A DNA stretch of 64,000 nucleotides from Thalassobaculum sp. OXR-137 (GCF_034377285.1 NZ_CP139715.1:4262001-4326000), one strand, 5' to 3'; shown: positions 54,801-62,902, counted from the first letter of the stretch. The notes: generated from the letters alone by a model not told the origin. Translations and numbers: made by a program.

Positions 54801-57800
54801 GGTGCCGTTCGTATTGCGGTTGGCGTCGACATCGAAGACCCCGACGTCGTTCCCGGCGCCGAGATCCACAGTATCCGCGCCAGAGCCGCCGGCCACCGTG
54901 TCGTTGCCGTCACCGGCGAGGATCCGGTCGTTGCCGGCACCGCCGGACAACGCGTCGCGGCCGCTTCCGGCGCTGATCGTGTCGTGGCCCGATCCGCCCT
55001 CGACCTGGTTGTCGCCATTGCCCGCGCGCAGCAGGTCGTTGCCGTCGCCGCCGGACAGGGTGTCGCGGCCGGAGCCGGTGCTGACGCTGTCGTCGCCGCT
55101 GCCCGCCGCCACGCTGTTGTTGCCGTCCCCGACCCGAATCGTGTCGTCGCCCGAGCCGGCGGAGACCGTGTCCGATCCCCCCGCCGCGCTGACGAAATCA
55201 TCGCCGGACCCGGCATCGATCCGGTTGGAGCCGCCGGCGCCATAGATCGTGTCGTCGCCTGACCCGGAGGAGATGACGTCGTCGTCCCGTCCGGCGCTCA
55301 CATAGTTGTCGCCGTCGCCGGCATCCACCGTGTTGCGCCCGTCGCCGACGACCAGACGGTCGTCGCCCGACCCGGCCGTCACCCGGTCGGAACCGGAGCC
55401 GGCGGTCACCTCGTTGTCGCCCCTGCCGACATCGATGTCGTTGTTGCCGTTCCCGGCCCGCACCGTGTCGTCGTCCTTGCCGGCGCGGATCGTGTCCGAG
55501 CCGGTGCCCGACGAGATCAGGTTCTCGCCGTCCCCGGCGACGACGCTGTTGTTGCCGTCGCCCGCCCGGATCGTGTCATCGCCCGAGCCCGCCGAGATCG
55601 TGTCCCAGCCAGAGCCGGCCGACAGCAGGTTGTCGCCGCCCCCCGCTTCCACCCGGTTCGCGCCCTCGCCGCCATAGATCGTGTCGTCACCGCTGCCGGC
55701 AGTAATGACGTCACCGTCCCGTCCGGCGCTCACATAGTTGTCGCCATCGCCGGCAGCGACGGTATTGCGACCGTCGCCGACGACCAGACGGTCGTCGCCG
55801 GAGCCTGCCGTCACCCGGTCGGAACCGGAGCCGGCGGTCACCTCGTTGTCGCCTCGGCCGACATCGATGTCGTTGTTGCCGGACCCTGCCCGCACCGTGT
55901 CGTCGTCCTTGCCGGCGCGGATCGTATCCGAGCCGGTGCCCGACGAGATCAGGTTCTCGCCGTCCCCGGCGACGACGCTGTTGTTGCCGTCGCCCGCCCG
56001 GATCGTGTCATCGCCAGAACCCGCCGAGATCGTGTCCCAGCCGGATCCGGCGCTGACGAAGTTATCGCCCGAACCAGCCTCGACCCGGTTCGAGCCGTCG
56101 CCGCCATAGATCGTGTCGTCGCCGGACCCGGAGGAGATGACGTCGTCGTCCCGTCCGGCGCTCACATAGTTGTCGCCGTCGCCGGCATCCACCGTGTTGC
56201 GCCCGTCGCCGACCACCAGACGGTCGTCGCCGGAGCCTGCCGTCACCCGGTCGTAGCCCGAACCGGCAGTCACCTCGTTGTCGCCTCGGCCGACATCGAT
56301 GTCGTTGTTGCCGTTGCCGGCCCGCACCGTGTCGTCGTCCTTGCCGGCGCGGATCGTGTCCGACCCGGTGCCGGACGAAATCAGGTTCTCGCCGTCCCCG
56401 GCGACCACGCTGTTGTTGCCGTCGCCAGCCCGGATCGTGTCGTCGCCAGAACCCGACGAGATCGTGTCGCTGCCCGAGCCAGCAGACAGCAGGTTGTCGC
56501 CGCCCCCCGCTTCCACCCGGTTCGCGCCCTCGCCGCCATAGATCGTGTCGTCACCGCTGCCGGCAGTAATGACGTCACTGTCCCGTCCGGCGCTCACATA
56601 GTTGTCGCCATCGCCGGCAGCGACGGTGTTGCGACCGTCGCCGACGATCAGCCGATCGTCCCCGGAGCCTGCCGTGACCCGGTCGGAACCGGAGCCGGCG
56701 GTCACCTCGTTATCGCCTCGGCCGACATCGATGTCGTTGTTACCATTGCCGGCCTGCACGGAATCGTCGTCGTTCCCAGTCCGCACCGTGTCGGAACCCG
56801 ACCCCGCCGTGATCTGGTTCTCGCCCTGACCGGCGGAGATGACGTTGTTGCCGTCGCCTGCGCGGATCGTGTCGTCGCCCGACCCGGCAGAGATCGTGTC
56901 GCTGCCCGAGCCGACAGAGAGCAGGTTGTCACCGCCTCCAGCCTCAACCCGGTTCGAGCCATCGCCGCCGTAGATCGTGTCGTCGCCGCCCTCGGCGCTG
57001 ATCACGTCGTTGTCGCGTCCGGCGCTCACAGAGTTGTCGCCGGAACCGGCATCCACCGTGTTGCGTCCGTCGCCGACAACCAGACGGTCGTCGCCCGATC
57101 CGGCCGTCACCCGGTCGGAGCCGGAGCCGGTACTGACCGTGTTATCGCCACCGCCGACATCGATGTCGTTGCTGCCGTTGCCGGCCCGCACGGAATCGTC
57201 CTCGTTGCCCGTCCGCACCGTATCGGCGCCGGAGCCTGCCGTGATCTGGTTCTCGCCCTGGCCGGCGGAGATGACATTGTTGCCGTCACCCGCGCGGATC
57301 GTGTCGTCCCCCGACCCGGCAGAGATGGTGTCGCTGCCCGAGCCGACAGAGAGCAGGTTGTCACCGCCTCCAGCCTCGACCCGGTTCGAGCCGTCGCCGC
57401 CATAGATCGTGTCGTCGCCGCTGCCGGCGCTGATCACGTCGTTGTCGCGGCCGGCGCTCACATAGTTGTTGCCGTCGCCGGCATCCACCGTGTTGCGCCC
57501 GTCGCCGACCACCAGACGGTCGTCGCCGGAGCCTGCCGTCACCCGGTCGTAGCCCGAACCGGCAGTCACCTCGTTGTCGCCCCTGCCGACATCGATGTCG
57601 TTGTTGCCGTTCCCGGCCCGCACCGTGTCGTCGTCCTTGCCGGCGCGGATCGTGTCCGAGCCGGTGCCCGACGAGATCAGGTTCTCGCCGTCCCCGGCGA
57701 CGACGCTGTTGTTGCCGTCGCCCGCCCGGATCGTGTCATCGCCCGAGCCCGCCGAGATCGTGTCCCAGCCAGAGCCGGCCGACAGCAGGTTGTCGCCGCC

Positions 57801-60800
57801 CCCCGCTTCCACCCGGTTCGCGCCCTCGCCGCCATAGATCGTGTCGTCACCGCTGCCGGCAGTAATGACGTCACCGTCCCGTCCGGCGCTCACATAGTTG
57901 TCGCCATCGCCGGCAGCGACGGTATTGCGACCGTCGCCGACGACCAGACGGTCGTCGCCGGAGCCTGCCGTCACCCGGTCGGAACCGGAGCCGGCGGTCA
58001 CCTCGTTGTCGCCTCGGCCGACATCGATGTCGTTGCTGCCATTGCCGGCCTGCACGGAATCGTCGTCGTTCCCAGTCCGCACCGTGTCGGAACCCGACCC
58101 CGCCGTGATCTGGTTCTCGCCCTGACCGGCGGAGATGACGTTGTTGCCGTCGCCTGCGCGGATCGTGTCGTCGCCCGACCCGGCAGAGATCGTGTCGCTG
58201 CCCGAGCCGACAGAGAGCAGGTTGTCACCGCCTCCAGCCTCAACCCGGTTCGAGCCATCGCCGCCGTAGATCGTGTCGTCGCCGCCCTCGGCGCTGATCA
58301 CGTCGTTGTCGCGTCCGGCGCTCACAGAGTTGTCGCCGGAACCGGCATCCACCGTGTTGCGTCCGTCGCCGACAACCAGACGGTCGTCGCCCGATCCGGC
58401 CGTCACCCGGTCGTAGCCTGACCCGGCACTGACCGTGTTGTCGCCGCCGCCGACATCGATGTCGTTGCTGCCATTGCCGGCCTGCACGTAATCGTCGTCG
58501 TTGCCCGTCCGCACCGTGTCGGAACCCGATCCGGCCGTGATCTGGTTCTCGCCCTGACCGGCGGAGATGACGTTGTTACCGTCGCCAGCCCGGATCGTGT
58601 CGTCCCCCGACCCGGCGGAGATCGTGTCGCTGCCCGAGCCGGCAGACAGCAGGTTGTCGCCGCCTCCGGCCTCGACCCGGTTCGAGCCGTCGCCGCCGTA
58701 GATCGTGTCGTCGCCGCCCTCGGCGCTGATCACGTCGTTGTCGCGGCCGGCGCTCACAGAGTTGTTGCCGGAACCGGCATCCACCGTGTTGCGCCCATCG
58801 CCGACGACCAGGCGGTCGTCGCCGGAGCCTGCCGTCACCCGGTCGTAGCCCGAACCGGCACTGACCGTGTTGTCGCCGCCACCGACATCGATGTCGTTGC
58901 TGCCATTGCCGGCCTGCACGAAATCGTCGTCGTTGCCCGTCCGCACCGTGTCGGAACCGGAGCCTGCCGTGATCTGGTTCTCGCCCTGACCGGCGGAGAT
59001 GACGTTGTTACCGTCGCCCGCCCGGATCGTGTCGTCGCCCGAACCCGCAGAGATCGTGTCGCTGCCCGAGCCGACCGACAGCAGGTTGTCGCCTCCCCCC
59101 GCTTCCACCCGGTTCGAGCCGTCGCCGCCATAGATCGTGTCGTCGCCGCCCTCGGCGCTGATGACGTCGTTGTCACGGCCGGCGCTCACATAGTTGTTGC
59201 CGGAACCGGCATCCACCGTGTTGCGCCCATCGCCGACGACCAGGCGGTCGTCGCCGGAGCCTGCCGTCACCCGGTCGTAGCCCGAACCGGCACTGACCGT
59301 GTTGTCGCCGCCACCGACATCGATGTCGTTGCTGCCATTGCCGGCCTGCACGAAATCGTCGTCGTTGCCCGTCCGGACCGTATCGGAGCCGGAGCCTGCC
59401 GTGATCTGGTTCTCGCCCTGACCGGCGGAGATGACGTTGTTACCGTCGCCCGCCCGGATCGTGTCGTCGCCCGAACCCGCAGAGATCGTGTCGCTGCCCG
59501 AGCCGACCGACAGCAGGTTGTCGCCTCCCCCCGCTTCCACCCGGTTCGAGCCGTCGCCGCCATAGATCGTGTCGTCGCCGCCGTCGGCAGTAATGACGTC
59601 ACCGTCCCGTCCGGCGCTCACATAGTTGTCGCCGTCCCCGGCAGCGACGGTGTTGCGACCGTCGCCGACGATCAGCCGATCGTCCCCGGAGCCTGCCGTC
59701 ACCCGGTCGGAACCGGAGCCACCGGTCACTTCGTTGTCGCCTCGGCCGACATCGATGTCGTTGTTGCCGTTGCCGGCCCGCACCGTGTCGTCGTCCTTGC
59801 CGGCGCGGATCGTGTCCGAGCCGGTGCCCGATGAAATCAGGTTCTCACCGTCCCCGGCGACCACGCTGTTGTTGCCGTCACCCGCCCGGATCGTGTCATC
59901 GCCAGAACCGGCGGAGATCGTGTCCCAGCCAGATCCGGCGCTGACGACGTTATCGCCCGAACCAGCCTCGACCCGGTTCGAGCCGTCGCCGCCGTAGATC
60001 GTGTCGTCGCCGCTGCCGGCAGTAATGACATCACCGTCGCGGCCGGCGCTCACATAGTTGTCGCCATCGCCGGCAGCGACGGTGTTGCGCCCGTCGCCGA
60101 CGATCAGCCGATCGTCCCCGGAGCCTGCCGTCACCCGGTCGGAGCCGGAGCCGGCACTGACGGTGTTGTCGCCGCCGCCGACATTGATGTCGTTGCTGCC
60201 GTTGCCGGCCCGCACGGAATCGTCGTCGTTCCCCGTCCGCACCGTATCGGAGCCGGAGCCCGCCGTGATCTGGTTCTCGCCCTGGCCGGCGGAGATGACG
60301 TTGTTGCCGTCGCCCGCCCGGATCGTGTCGTCCCCCGACCCGGTAGAGATCGTGTCCCAACCAGATCCGGCGCTGACGAAGTTGTCCCCGGAACCAGCCT
60401 CGAACCGGTTCGAGCCCTCACCGCCATAGATCGTGTCGTCGCCGCCCTCGGCGCTGATCACGTCGTTGTCGCGTCCGGCGCTCACATAGTTGTCGCCCGA
60501 ACCGGCATCCACCGTGTTGCGCCCGTCGCCGACGACCAGACGGTCATCGCCGGAGCCTGCCGTGACCCGGTCGGAACCGGAGCCGGCACTGACGGTGTTG
60601 TCGCCGCCGCCGACATTGATGTCGTTGCTGCCGTTGCCGGCCCGCACGGAATCGTCGTCATTGCCCGTCCGCACGGTGTCGGAGCCGGAGCCGGCCGTGA
60701 TCTGGTTTTCGCCCTGACCGGCGGAGATGACGTTGTTACCGTCACCCGCGCGGATCGTGTCATCGCCAGAACCAGCCGAGATCGTGTCGCTGCCCGAGCC

Positions 60801-62672
60801 GGCGCTGACGAAGTTATCGCCGCGCCCGGCATCGACGCGGTTGTTGCCTTGACCCGCCAAGATGCGGTCGTCGCCGGCGCCGGTCTCGATTGAATCATGG
60901 CCGGCACCGCCCGTGACGGTCTCGTCCTGGGTGCCGCTGCCAGTGCCGCCGCCGGGTGTGTTATGGCCCGAGGCCGGCGTCTCGGATCCGCCCGAGGTCG
61001 TGTCCTCCCCACCAGAAGTTGTGTCCGCACCGCCGTTGGTCGTGTCCTCACCAGACGAAACGGTGTCAGCGCCGCCGGAGGTCGTGTCTTCGCCCGACGT
61101 CACCGTGTCGGCACCGCCGGAGGTCGTGTCCTCACCCGACGTCACCGTGTCAGCACCGCCGGCGGTCCTGTCCTCACCCGACGTCACCGTGTCGGCGCCG
61201 CCGGAGGTCGTGTCCTCGCCGGACGTCACCGTGTCGGCGCCGCCGGAGGTCGTGTCCTCGCCGGACGTCACCGTGTCCGCACCGCCGGAGGTGGTGTCCT
61301 CGCCGGAGGTCACCGTGTCGGCACCGCCGGAGGTCGTGTCCTCGCCCGACGTCACCGTGTCGGCGCCGCCGGAGGTCGTGTCCTCGCCCGAGGTGACCGT
61401 GTCGGCGCCGCCGGAGGTCGTGTCCTCGCCCGAGGTGACCGTGTCGGCGCCGCCGGAGGTCGTGTCCTCGCCCGAGGTGACCGTGTCGGCGCCGCCGGAG
61501 GTCGTGTCCTCGCCGGACGTCACGGTATCCGCGCCGCCGGTGGGGGGAGCGGTCGGGTCCGTGGCGGGGCCGGAGAGCGGGCTGGTGCCGGTCTCGTCGA
61601 CCACGTCCTCGGTGCTGGTCCCCCGGGTGGTCGCCGCCGGCTCTGCGTCCCCGGCGGACTCTGTCGCCGACGAGGTGGTGCCGGTGGATCCCGTCTGGCC
61701 GCCGGTCTGCTGGCCTGTGGTCCCGCTGCGCGCGTTCGTACCGGTGCCGATGGCCGCATCCGTGCCCGCGTTGGTCCCGCCGATCCGGCCGTCATCCGCC
61801 GTCGAGCCGGAGTCGCCGTCGATCCGCCGGGCGGTGGTATCCCGCGCCGGCTCCCCGGTGTCCCGAGCATCCGCCTCAGAGCCGGCCGAAGCGCGTTGTT
61901 GCGGCCCAGCCTGGACGGCACCGTCGCCGCCGGCCCCGCCGCCCAGCCCATCGGATGCCGCGCCGCCGAGGACGGAGGTGGCGCCGCCTCCCGTGCCGTC
62001 GCTCGCCCCGCCATTGCCGGCCCCGGCCTCGGTGGTGCCGGGCTGCTGTGCCGGCGCCTCGCCGCTCGCGGACTCGCCGCCGTCAGGCTGCGCCCCGCCC
62101 CCGGCATCCGCCGCAGGCCGGCCCGAGGCGGTGGCCGCCAGATCGCCGGAGCCTGCAGCCCCCGAGGCTACGCCGCCGGTATCGCCGGCGCCGGTATTCT
62201 GGCCCGAATTCTGCTGTCCGCCGCTGCCGGCCGGTCCGTCGCCGGTCGGGGCGCCGCGCTCGTTGCCGCCGATCCGGCCTTCGCCGCGATCGCCGCCGCC
62301 ACGTTCGCCACCGTCGCGTCCTCCGCGTGCCTGGTCGTTGCCGCCCTGGGCCTGGGACTCGCCGCTTTCGTTCTGTCGCTCGGAGTCGGAGCCGCGGCCG
62401 GTACGCCGTGCCTCGGCCTCGCGGACGCTCACATCCTCGTTCTGGACGGTGCGCCGGTCCGTCTGCTCGACGGTGGACGTGTCCGGGTTGCGCTGGGAGC
62501 CGAGATGGACGTTGCCGTCGGCCGATCGGGGATCGTCTCCCTGGCCGCCGGTGCCCGACGAGTCGCCCTCGTTCGCGCCGGGACGCTGTCCCCGCGGCGA
62601 TTCCTGAGTCGAGCCGCGTTCGCCGTTGCCGGTACCCGCTTCGGCGTCCTGGTCCAGTCTATCGTCGGCCAT
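51819..62672 (-). CDS. Giant RTX protein, 3,617 residues, putative type I secreted adhesin
   Basis: The largest gene here. Start ATG 62672, preceded by GGGGGGG. Layout: 1-375 low-complexity Gly/Thr/Asp/Gln; about 375-565 thirteen 14-residue repeats; about 580-2480 thirteen 144-residue units, each 16 RTX-type nonapeptides; about 2610-2870 RTX remnants and a beta-sandwich-like segment (VTVSDADREDSISRAEVRIE); about 2880-3060 an 18-residue RTX array; about 3065-3260 linker and beta segment; about 3265-3525 a 36-residue RTX array; last 90 residues very acidic and Gly-rich, a possible secretion signal. RTX repeats fold as calcium-bound beta-rolls after export. No signal peptide, cysteines, enzymatic domain or LapA-like retention module is recognised. 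The secretion operon lies convergently. Confidence 0.9.
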   Translation of the reverse strand: MADDRLDQDAEAGTGNGERGSTQESPRGQRPGANEGDSSGTGGQGDDPRSADGNVHLGSQRNPDTSTVEQTDRRTVQNEDVSVREAEARRTGRGSDSERQNESGESQAQGGNDQARGGRDGGERGGGDRGEGRIGGNERGAPTGDGPAGSGGQQNSGQNTGAGDTGGVASGAAGSGDLAATASGRPAADAGGGAQPDGGESASGEAPAQQPGTTEAGAGNGGASDGTGGGATSVLGGAASDGLGGGAGGDGAVQAGPQQRASAGSEADARDTGEPARDTTARRIDGDSGSTADDGRIGGTNAGTDAAIGTGTNARSGTTGQQTGGQTGSTGTTSSATESAGDAEPAATTRGTSTEDVVDETGTSPLSGPATDPTAPPTGGADTVTSGEDTTSGGADTVTSGEDTTSGGADTVTSGEDTTSGGADTVTSGEDTTSGGADTVTSGEDTTSGGADTVTSGEDTTSGGADTVTSGEDTTSGGADTVTSGEDTTSGGADTVTSGEDRTAGGADTVTSGEDTTSGGADTVTSGEDTTSGGADTVSSGEDTTNGGADTTSGGEDTTSGGSETPASGHNTPGGGTGSGTQDETVTGGAGHDSIETGAGDDRILAGQGNNRVDAGRGDNFVSAGSGSDTISAGSGDDTIRAGDGNNVISAGQGENQITAGSGSDTVRTGNDDDSVRAGNGSNDINVGGGDNTVSAGSGSDRVTAGSGDDRLVVGDGRNTVDAGSGDNYVSAGRDNDVISAEGGDDTIYGGEGSNRFEAGSGDNFVSAGSGWDTISTGSGDDTIRAGDGNNVISAGQGENQITAGSGSDTVRTGNDDDSVRAGNGSNDINVGGGDNTVSAGSGSDRVTAGSGDDRLIVGDGRNTVAAGDGDNYVSAGRDGDVITAGSGDDTIYGGDGSNRVEAGSGDNVVSAGSGWDTISAGSGDDTIRAGDGNNSVVAGDGENLISSGTGSDTIRAGKDDDTVRAGNGNNDIDVGRGDNEVTGGSGSDRVTAGSGDDRLIVGDGRNTVAAGDGDNYVSAGRDGDVITADGGDDTIYGGDGSNRVEAGGGDNLLSVGSGSDTISAGSGDDTIRAGDGNNVISAGQGENQITAGSGSDTVRTGNDDDFVQAGNGSNDIDVGGGDNTVSAGSGYDRVTAGSGDDRLVVGDGRNTVDAGSGNNYVSAGRDNDVISAEGGDDTIYGGDGSNRVEAGGGDNLLSVGSGSDTISAGSGDDTIRAGDGNNVISAGQGENQITAGSGSDTVRTGNDDDFVQAGNGSNDIDVGGGDNTVSAGSGYDRVTAGSGDDRLVVGDGRNTVDAGSGNNSVSAGRDNDVISAEGGDDTIYGGDGSNRVEAGGGDNLLSAGSGSDTISAGSGDDTIRAGDGNNVISAGQGENQITAGSGSDTVRTGNDDDYVQAGNGSNDIDVGGGDNTVSAGSGYDRVTAGSGDDRLVVGDGRNTVDAGSGDNSVSAGRDNDVISAEGGDDTIYGGDGSNRVEAGGGDNLLSVGSGSDTISAGSGDDTIRAGDGNNVISAGQGENQITAGSGSDTVRTGNDDDSVQAGNGSNDIDVGRGDNEVTAGSGSDRVTAGSGDDRLVVGDGRNTVAAGDGDNYVSAGRDGDVITAGSGDDTIYGGEGANRVEAGGGDNLLSAGSGWDTISAGSGDDTIRAGDGNNSVVAGDGENLISSGTGSDTIRAGKDDDTVRAGNGNNDIDVGRGDNEVTAGSGYDRVTAGSGDDRLVVGDGRNTVDAGDGNNYVSAGRDNDVISAGSGDDTIYGGDGSNRVEAGGGDNLLSVGSGSDTISAGSGDDTIRAGDGNNVISAGQGENQITAGSGADTVRTGNEDDSVRAGNGSNDIDVGGGDNTVSTGSGSDRVTAGSGDDRLVVGDGRNTVDAGSGDNSVSAGRDNDVISAEGGDDTIYGGDGSNRVEAGGGDNLLSVGSGSDTISAGSGDDTIRAGDGNNVISAGQGENQITAGSGSDTVRTGNDDDSVQAGNGNNDIDVGRGDNEVTAGSGSDRVTAGSGDDRLIVGDGRNTVAAGDGDNYVSAGRDSDVITAGSGDDTIYGGEGANRVEAGGGDNLLSAGSGSDTISSGSGDDTIRAGDGNNSVVAGDGENLISSGTGSDTIRAGKDDDTVRAGNGNNDIDVGRGDNEVTAGSGYDRVTAGSGDDRLVVGDGRNTVDAGDGDNYVSAGRDDDVISSGSGDDTIYGGDGSNRVEAGSGDNFVSAGSGWDTISAGSGDDTIRAGDGNNSVVAGDGENLISSGTGSDTIRAGKDDDTVRAGSGNNDIDVGRGDNEVTAGSGSDRVTAGSGDDRLVVGDGRNTVAAGDGDNYVSAGRDGDVITAGSGDDTIYGGEGANRVEAGGGDNLLSAGSGWDTISAGSGDDTIRAGDGNNSVVAGDGENLISSGTGSDTIRAGKDDDTVRAGNGNNDIDVGRGDNEVTAGSGSDRVTAGSGDDRLVVGDGRNTVDAGDGDNYVSAGRDDDVISSGSGDDTIYGAGGSNRIDAGSGDDFVSAAGGSDTVSAGSGDDTIRVGDGNNSVAAGSGDDSVSTGSGRDTLSGGDGNDLLRAGNGDNQVEGGSGHDTISAGSGRDALSGGAGNDRILAGDGNDTVAGGSGADTVDLGAGNDVGVFDVDANRNTNGTDSYQGGSGRDTLRVEVSSDRLEGNAGDDLFALKDHFQDIRDGLADSETSRSFDGLDLTIDSFEDVQFVVDGAVADLNRGPVVTGVQPVSLSIGEDGGFDGATVGGGRNASDLAVGSGAADGSPGSIALLSQVTVSDADREDSISRAEVRIENLGGAGTVTVGTGIGGITASVATQEDGSVVVTFEGDAPPSRYTEALRSVSLSLSETPSGDSEARISVVVEDEHGARNEAATADLAIDDDRPEPVEGDGADTLSGGGAHDTLTGGAGADTLSGGAGDDTLSGGAGNDTVSGDAGGDTLSGGAGNDSVSGDAGGDTLSGGAGNDTVSGDAGGDTLSGGAGNDTVSGDAGGDTLSGGAGNDTVSGDAGGDTLSGGSGNDTVSGDAGGDTLSGGAGNDSVSGDAGSDTLSGGAGNDTVSGDAGADTLTGGAGNDTLSGDAGEDSPAPQEDGNDLLVGGNGSDRLYGGSGADTLYGGENDDYLDGGSGADTMIGGNGRDTFMATDGDRITDYETQDVVRINASVGGDNVVLNSNGTTTEVSIDLDGDGQGDGAFSLDGDFASVTTSTNGETTDLRFGAGPNGAGNGSGGADYVDTGSSNNGAGGSGSDEEIARERFSSGRGGGRGGIVSGAAPVGPAPQAGNEGERLNGSHGNDLLSGGSGDDTLNGGNGSDTLSGGAGNDSLDGSHEADSLQGGAGDDTLKGGNGLDTLSGGAGNDRLEGSHDADLLDGGAGNDTLSGGNGLDTLSGGAGDDKLEGSHDADRLDGGAGNDTLSGGNGLDTLSGGAGDDKLEGSNDADRLDGGAGNDTLSGGNGLDTLSGGAGNDRLEGSQDADQLDGGEGNDTLSGGNGADTLSGGAGDDFLDGSNDSDQMVGGDGNDTLSAGNGRDTVAGGDGDDTLIGGNDDDVLYGGDGADEDAALFAEVESGGAEQSQDWVSLSEDAGGDTITDGGEGAGAGESGDGAGDGWNDGDSGGGDTGGGTPAGEDLDDNMQVAGFG
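52170..52830 (-). repeat. C-terminal RTX array, 36-residue (108-bp) period
   Basis: About six copies of a four-nonapeptide unit (GGNGLDTLS, GGAGNDRLE, GSHDADLLD, GGAGNDTLS) recur every 108 bases, for example gtgtcgttgcccgcc near 52390, 52498 and 52606. All ladder positions are Asp, the canonical calcium-binding form. Confidence 0.9.
53500..53970 (-). repeat. RTX array, 18-residue (54-bp) period
   Basis: About eight copies of GGDTLSGGAGNDTVSGDA recur exactly every 54 bases (gtgtcgccgcc at 53641, 53695, 53749 and so on). Each unit is two nonapeptides, one beta-roll turn, with Asp at both ladder positions. Confidence 0.9.
55240..60856 (-). repeat. Thirteen tandem 432-bp units in the RTX gene
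   Basis: The codons for the IYG-type strand (tagatcgtgtcgtc on the plus strand) occur thirteen times from about 55243 to 60427, each exactly 432 bases apart. Each unit is 144 residues or sixteen nonapeptides. No unit is shorter or longer. Two sequence subtypes alternate irregularly along the array. The ladder residue runs Asp, Asp, Asn, Asn through all units. Confidence 0.92.
61005..61550 (-). repeat. N-terminal array, 14-residue (42-bp) period
   Basis: About thirteen copies of GGADTVTSGEDTTS, nearly identical at DNA level (gaggtcgtgtcctcgcc, ending accgtgtcggcgccgcc), encode a Thr/Ser/Asp/Gly-rich stretch. It is not an RTX nonapeptide; one unit reads EDRTA in place of EDTTS and the last units drift. 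Confidence 0.9.
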
Positions 62673-62710
62673 GCTCGTCCCCCCCAAACCTGGGAGGACA
62701 GTACTGCATT

Positions 62711-62730
62711 TTAGATAAAATACAATCTAA
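62711..62730 (-). promoter_or_regulatory. Perfect inverted repeat upstream of the giant RTX gene
   Basis: TTAGAT, 8 bases, ATCTAA lies 39-58 bases before the RTX ATG within an AT-rich island that continues to about 62820. Its symmetry and position suit an operator over the promoter. I cannot name the binding protein. Confidence 0.5.
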
Positions 62731-62874
62731 TTACCCGCGCCGCCGTGAGTTCTCCCACGTTCAGCAAGGATAAAGACCCCAATTCCAAGTATTCATTCAT
62801 AAACGCATATATACATATGCATAAAGCGCCGCAGTCCTTCCCCGCCCGTCCACCACGGTGGCGTCCGACGCGAC

Positions 62875-62902
62875 GCGGCCCCGTCCGGGAAGACGGGGCC
62901 GC
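62875..62902 (-). terminator. Stem-loop after the OmpW-like gene
   Basis: A perfect 11-bp stem gcggccccgtc / gacggggccgc with a 6-base loop lies 25 bases past the stop of the porin gene on the minus strand. No T-tract follows, so termination may be partial. Confidence 0.5.

Noticed and set aside
55240-61550. Tandem repeats considered as a CRISPR array or satellite
   Set aside because: The repeats have no unique spacers, keep a coding frame and encode RTX or 14-residue peptides; no cas gene is near.
51819-62672. RTX toxin with enzymatic or pore-forming domain
   Set aside because: No hydrophobic pore domain, acylation site, protease or lipase motif was found; repeats and low-complexity sequence make up nearly the whole protein, which fits an adhesin or matrix protein better.
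60862-62714. Two long plus-strand open frames (about 580-605 codons) opposite the N-terminal part of the RTX gene
   Set aside because: They are repetitive Pro/Ser/Val or Arg/Gly translations of the complementary strand of the 42-bp repeats. The RTX frame continues smoothly for 10.8 kb, so these are antisense artefacts.
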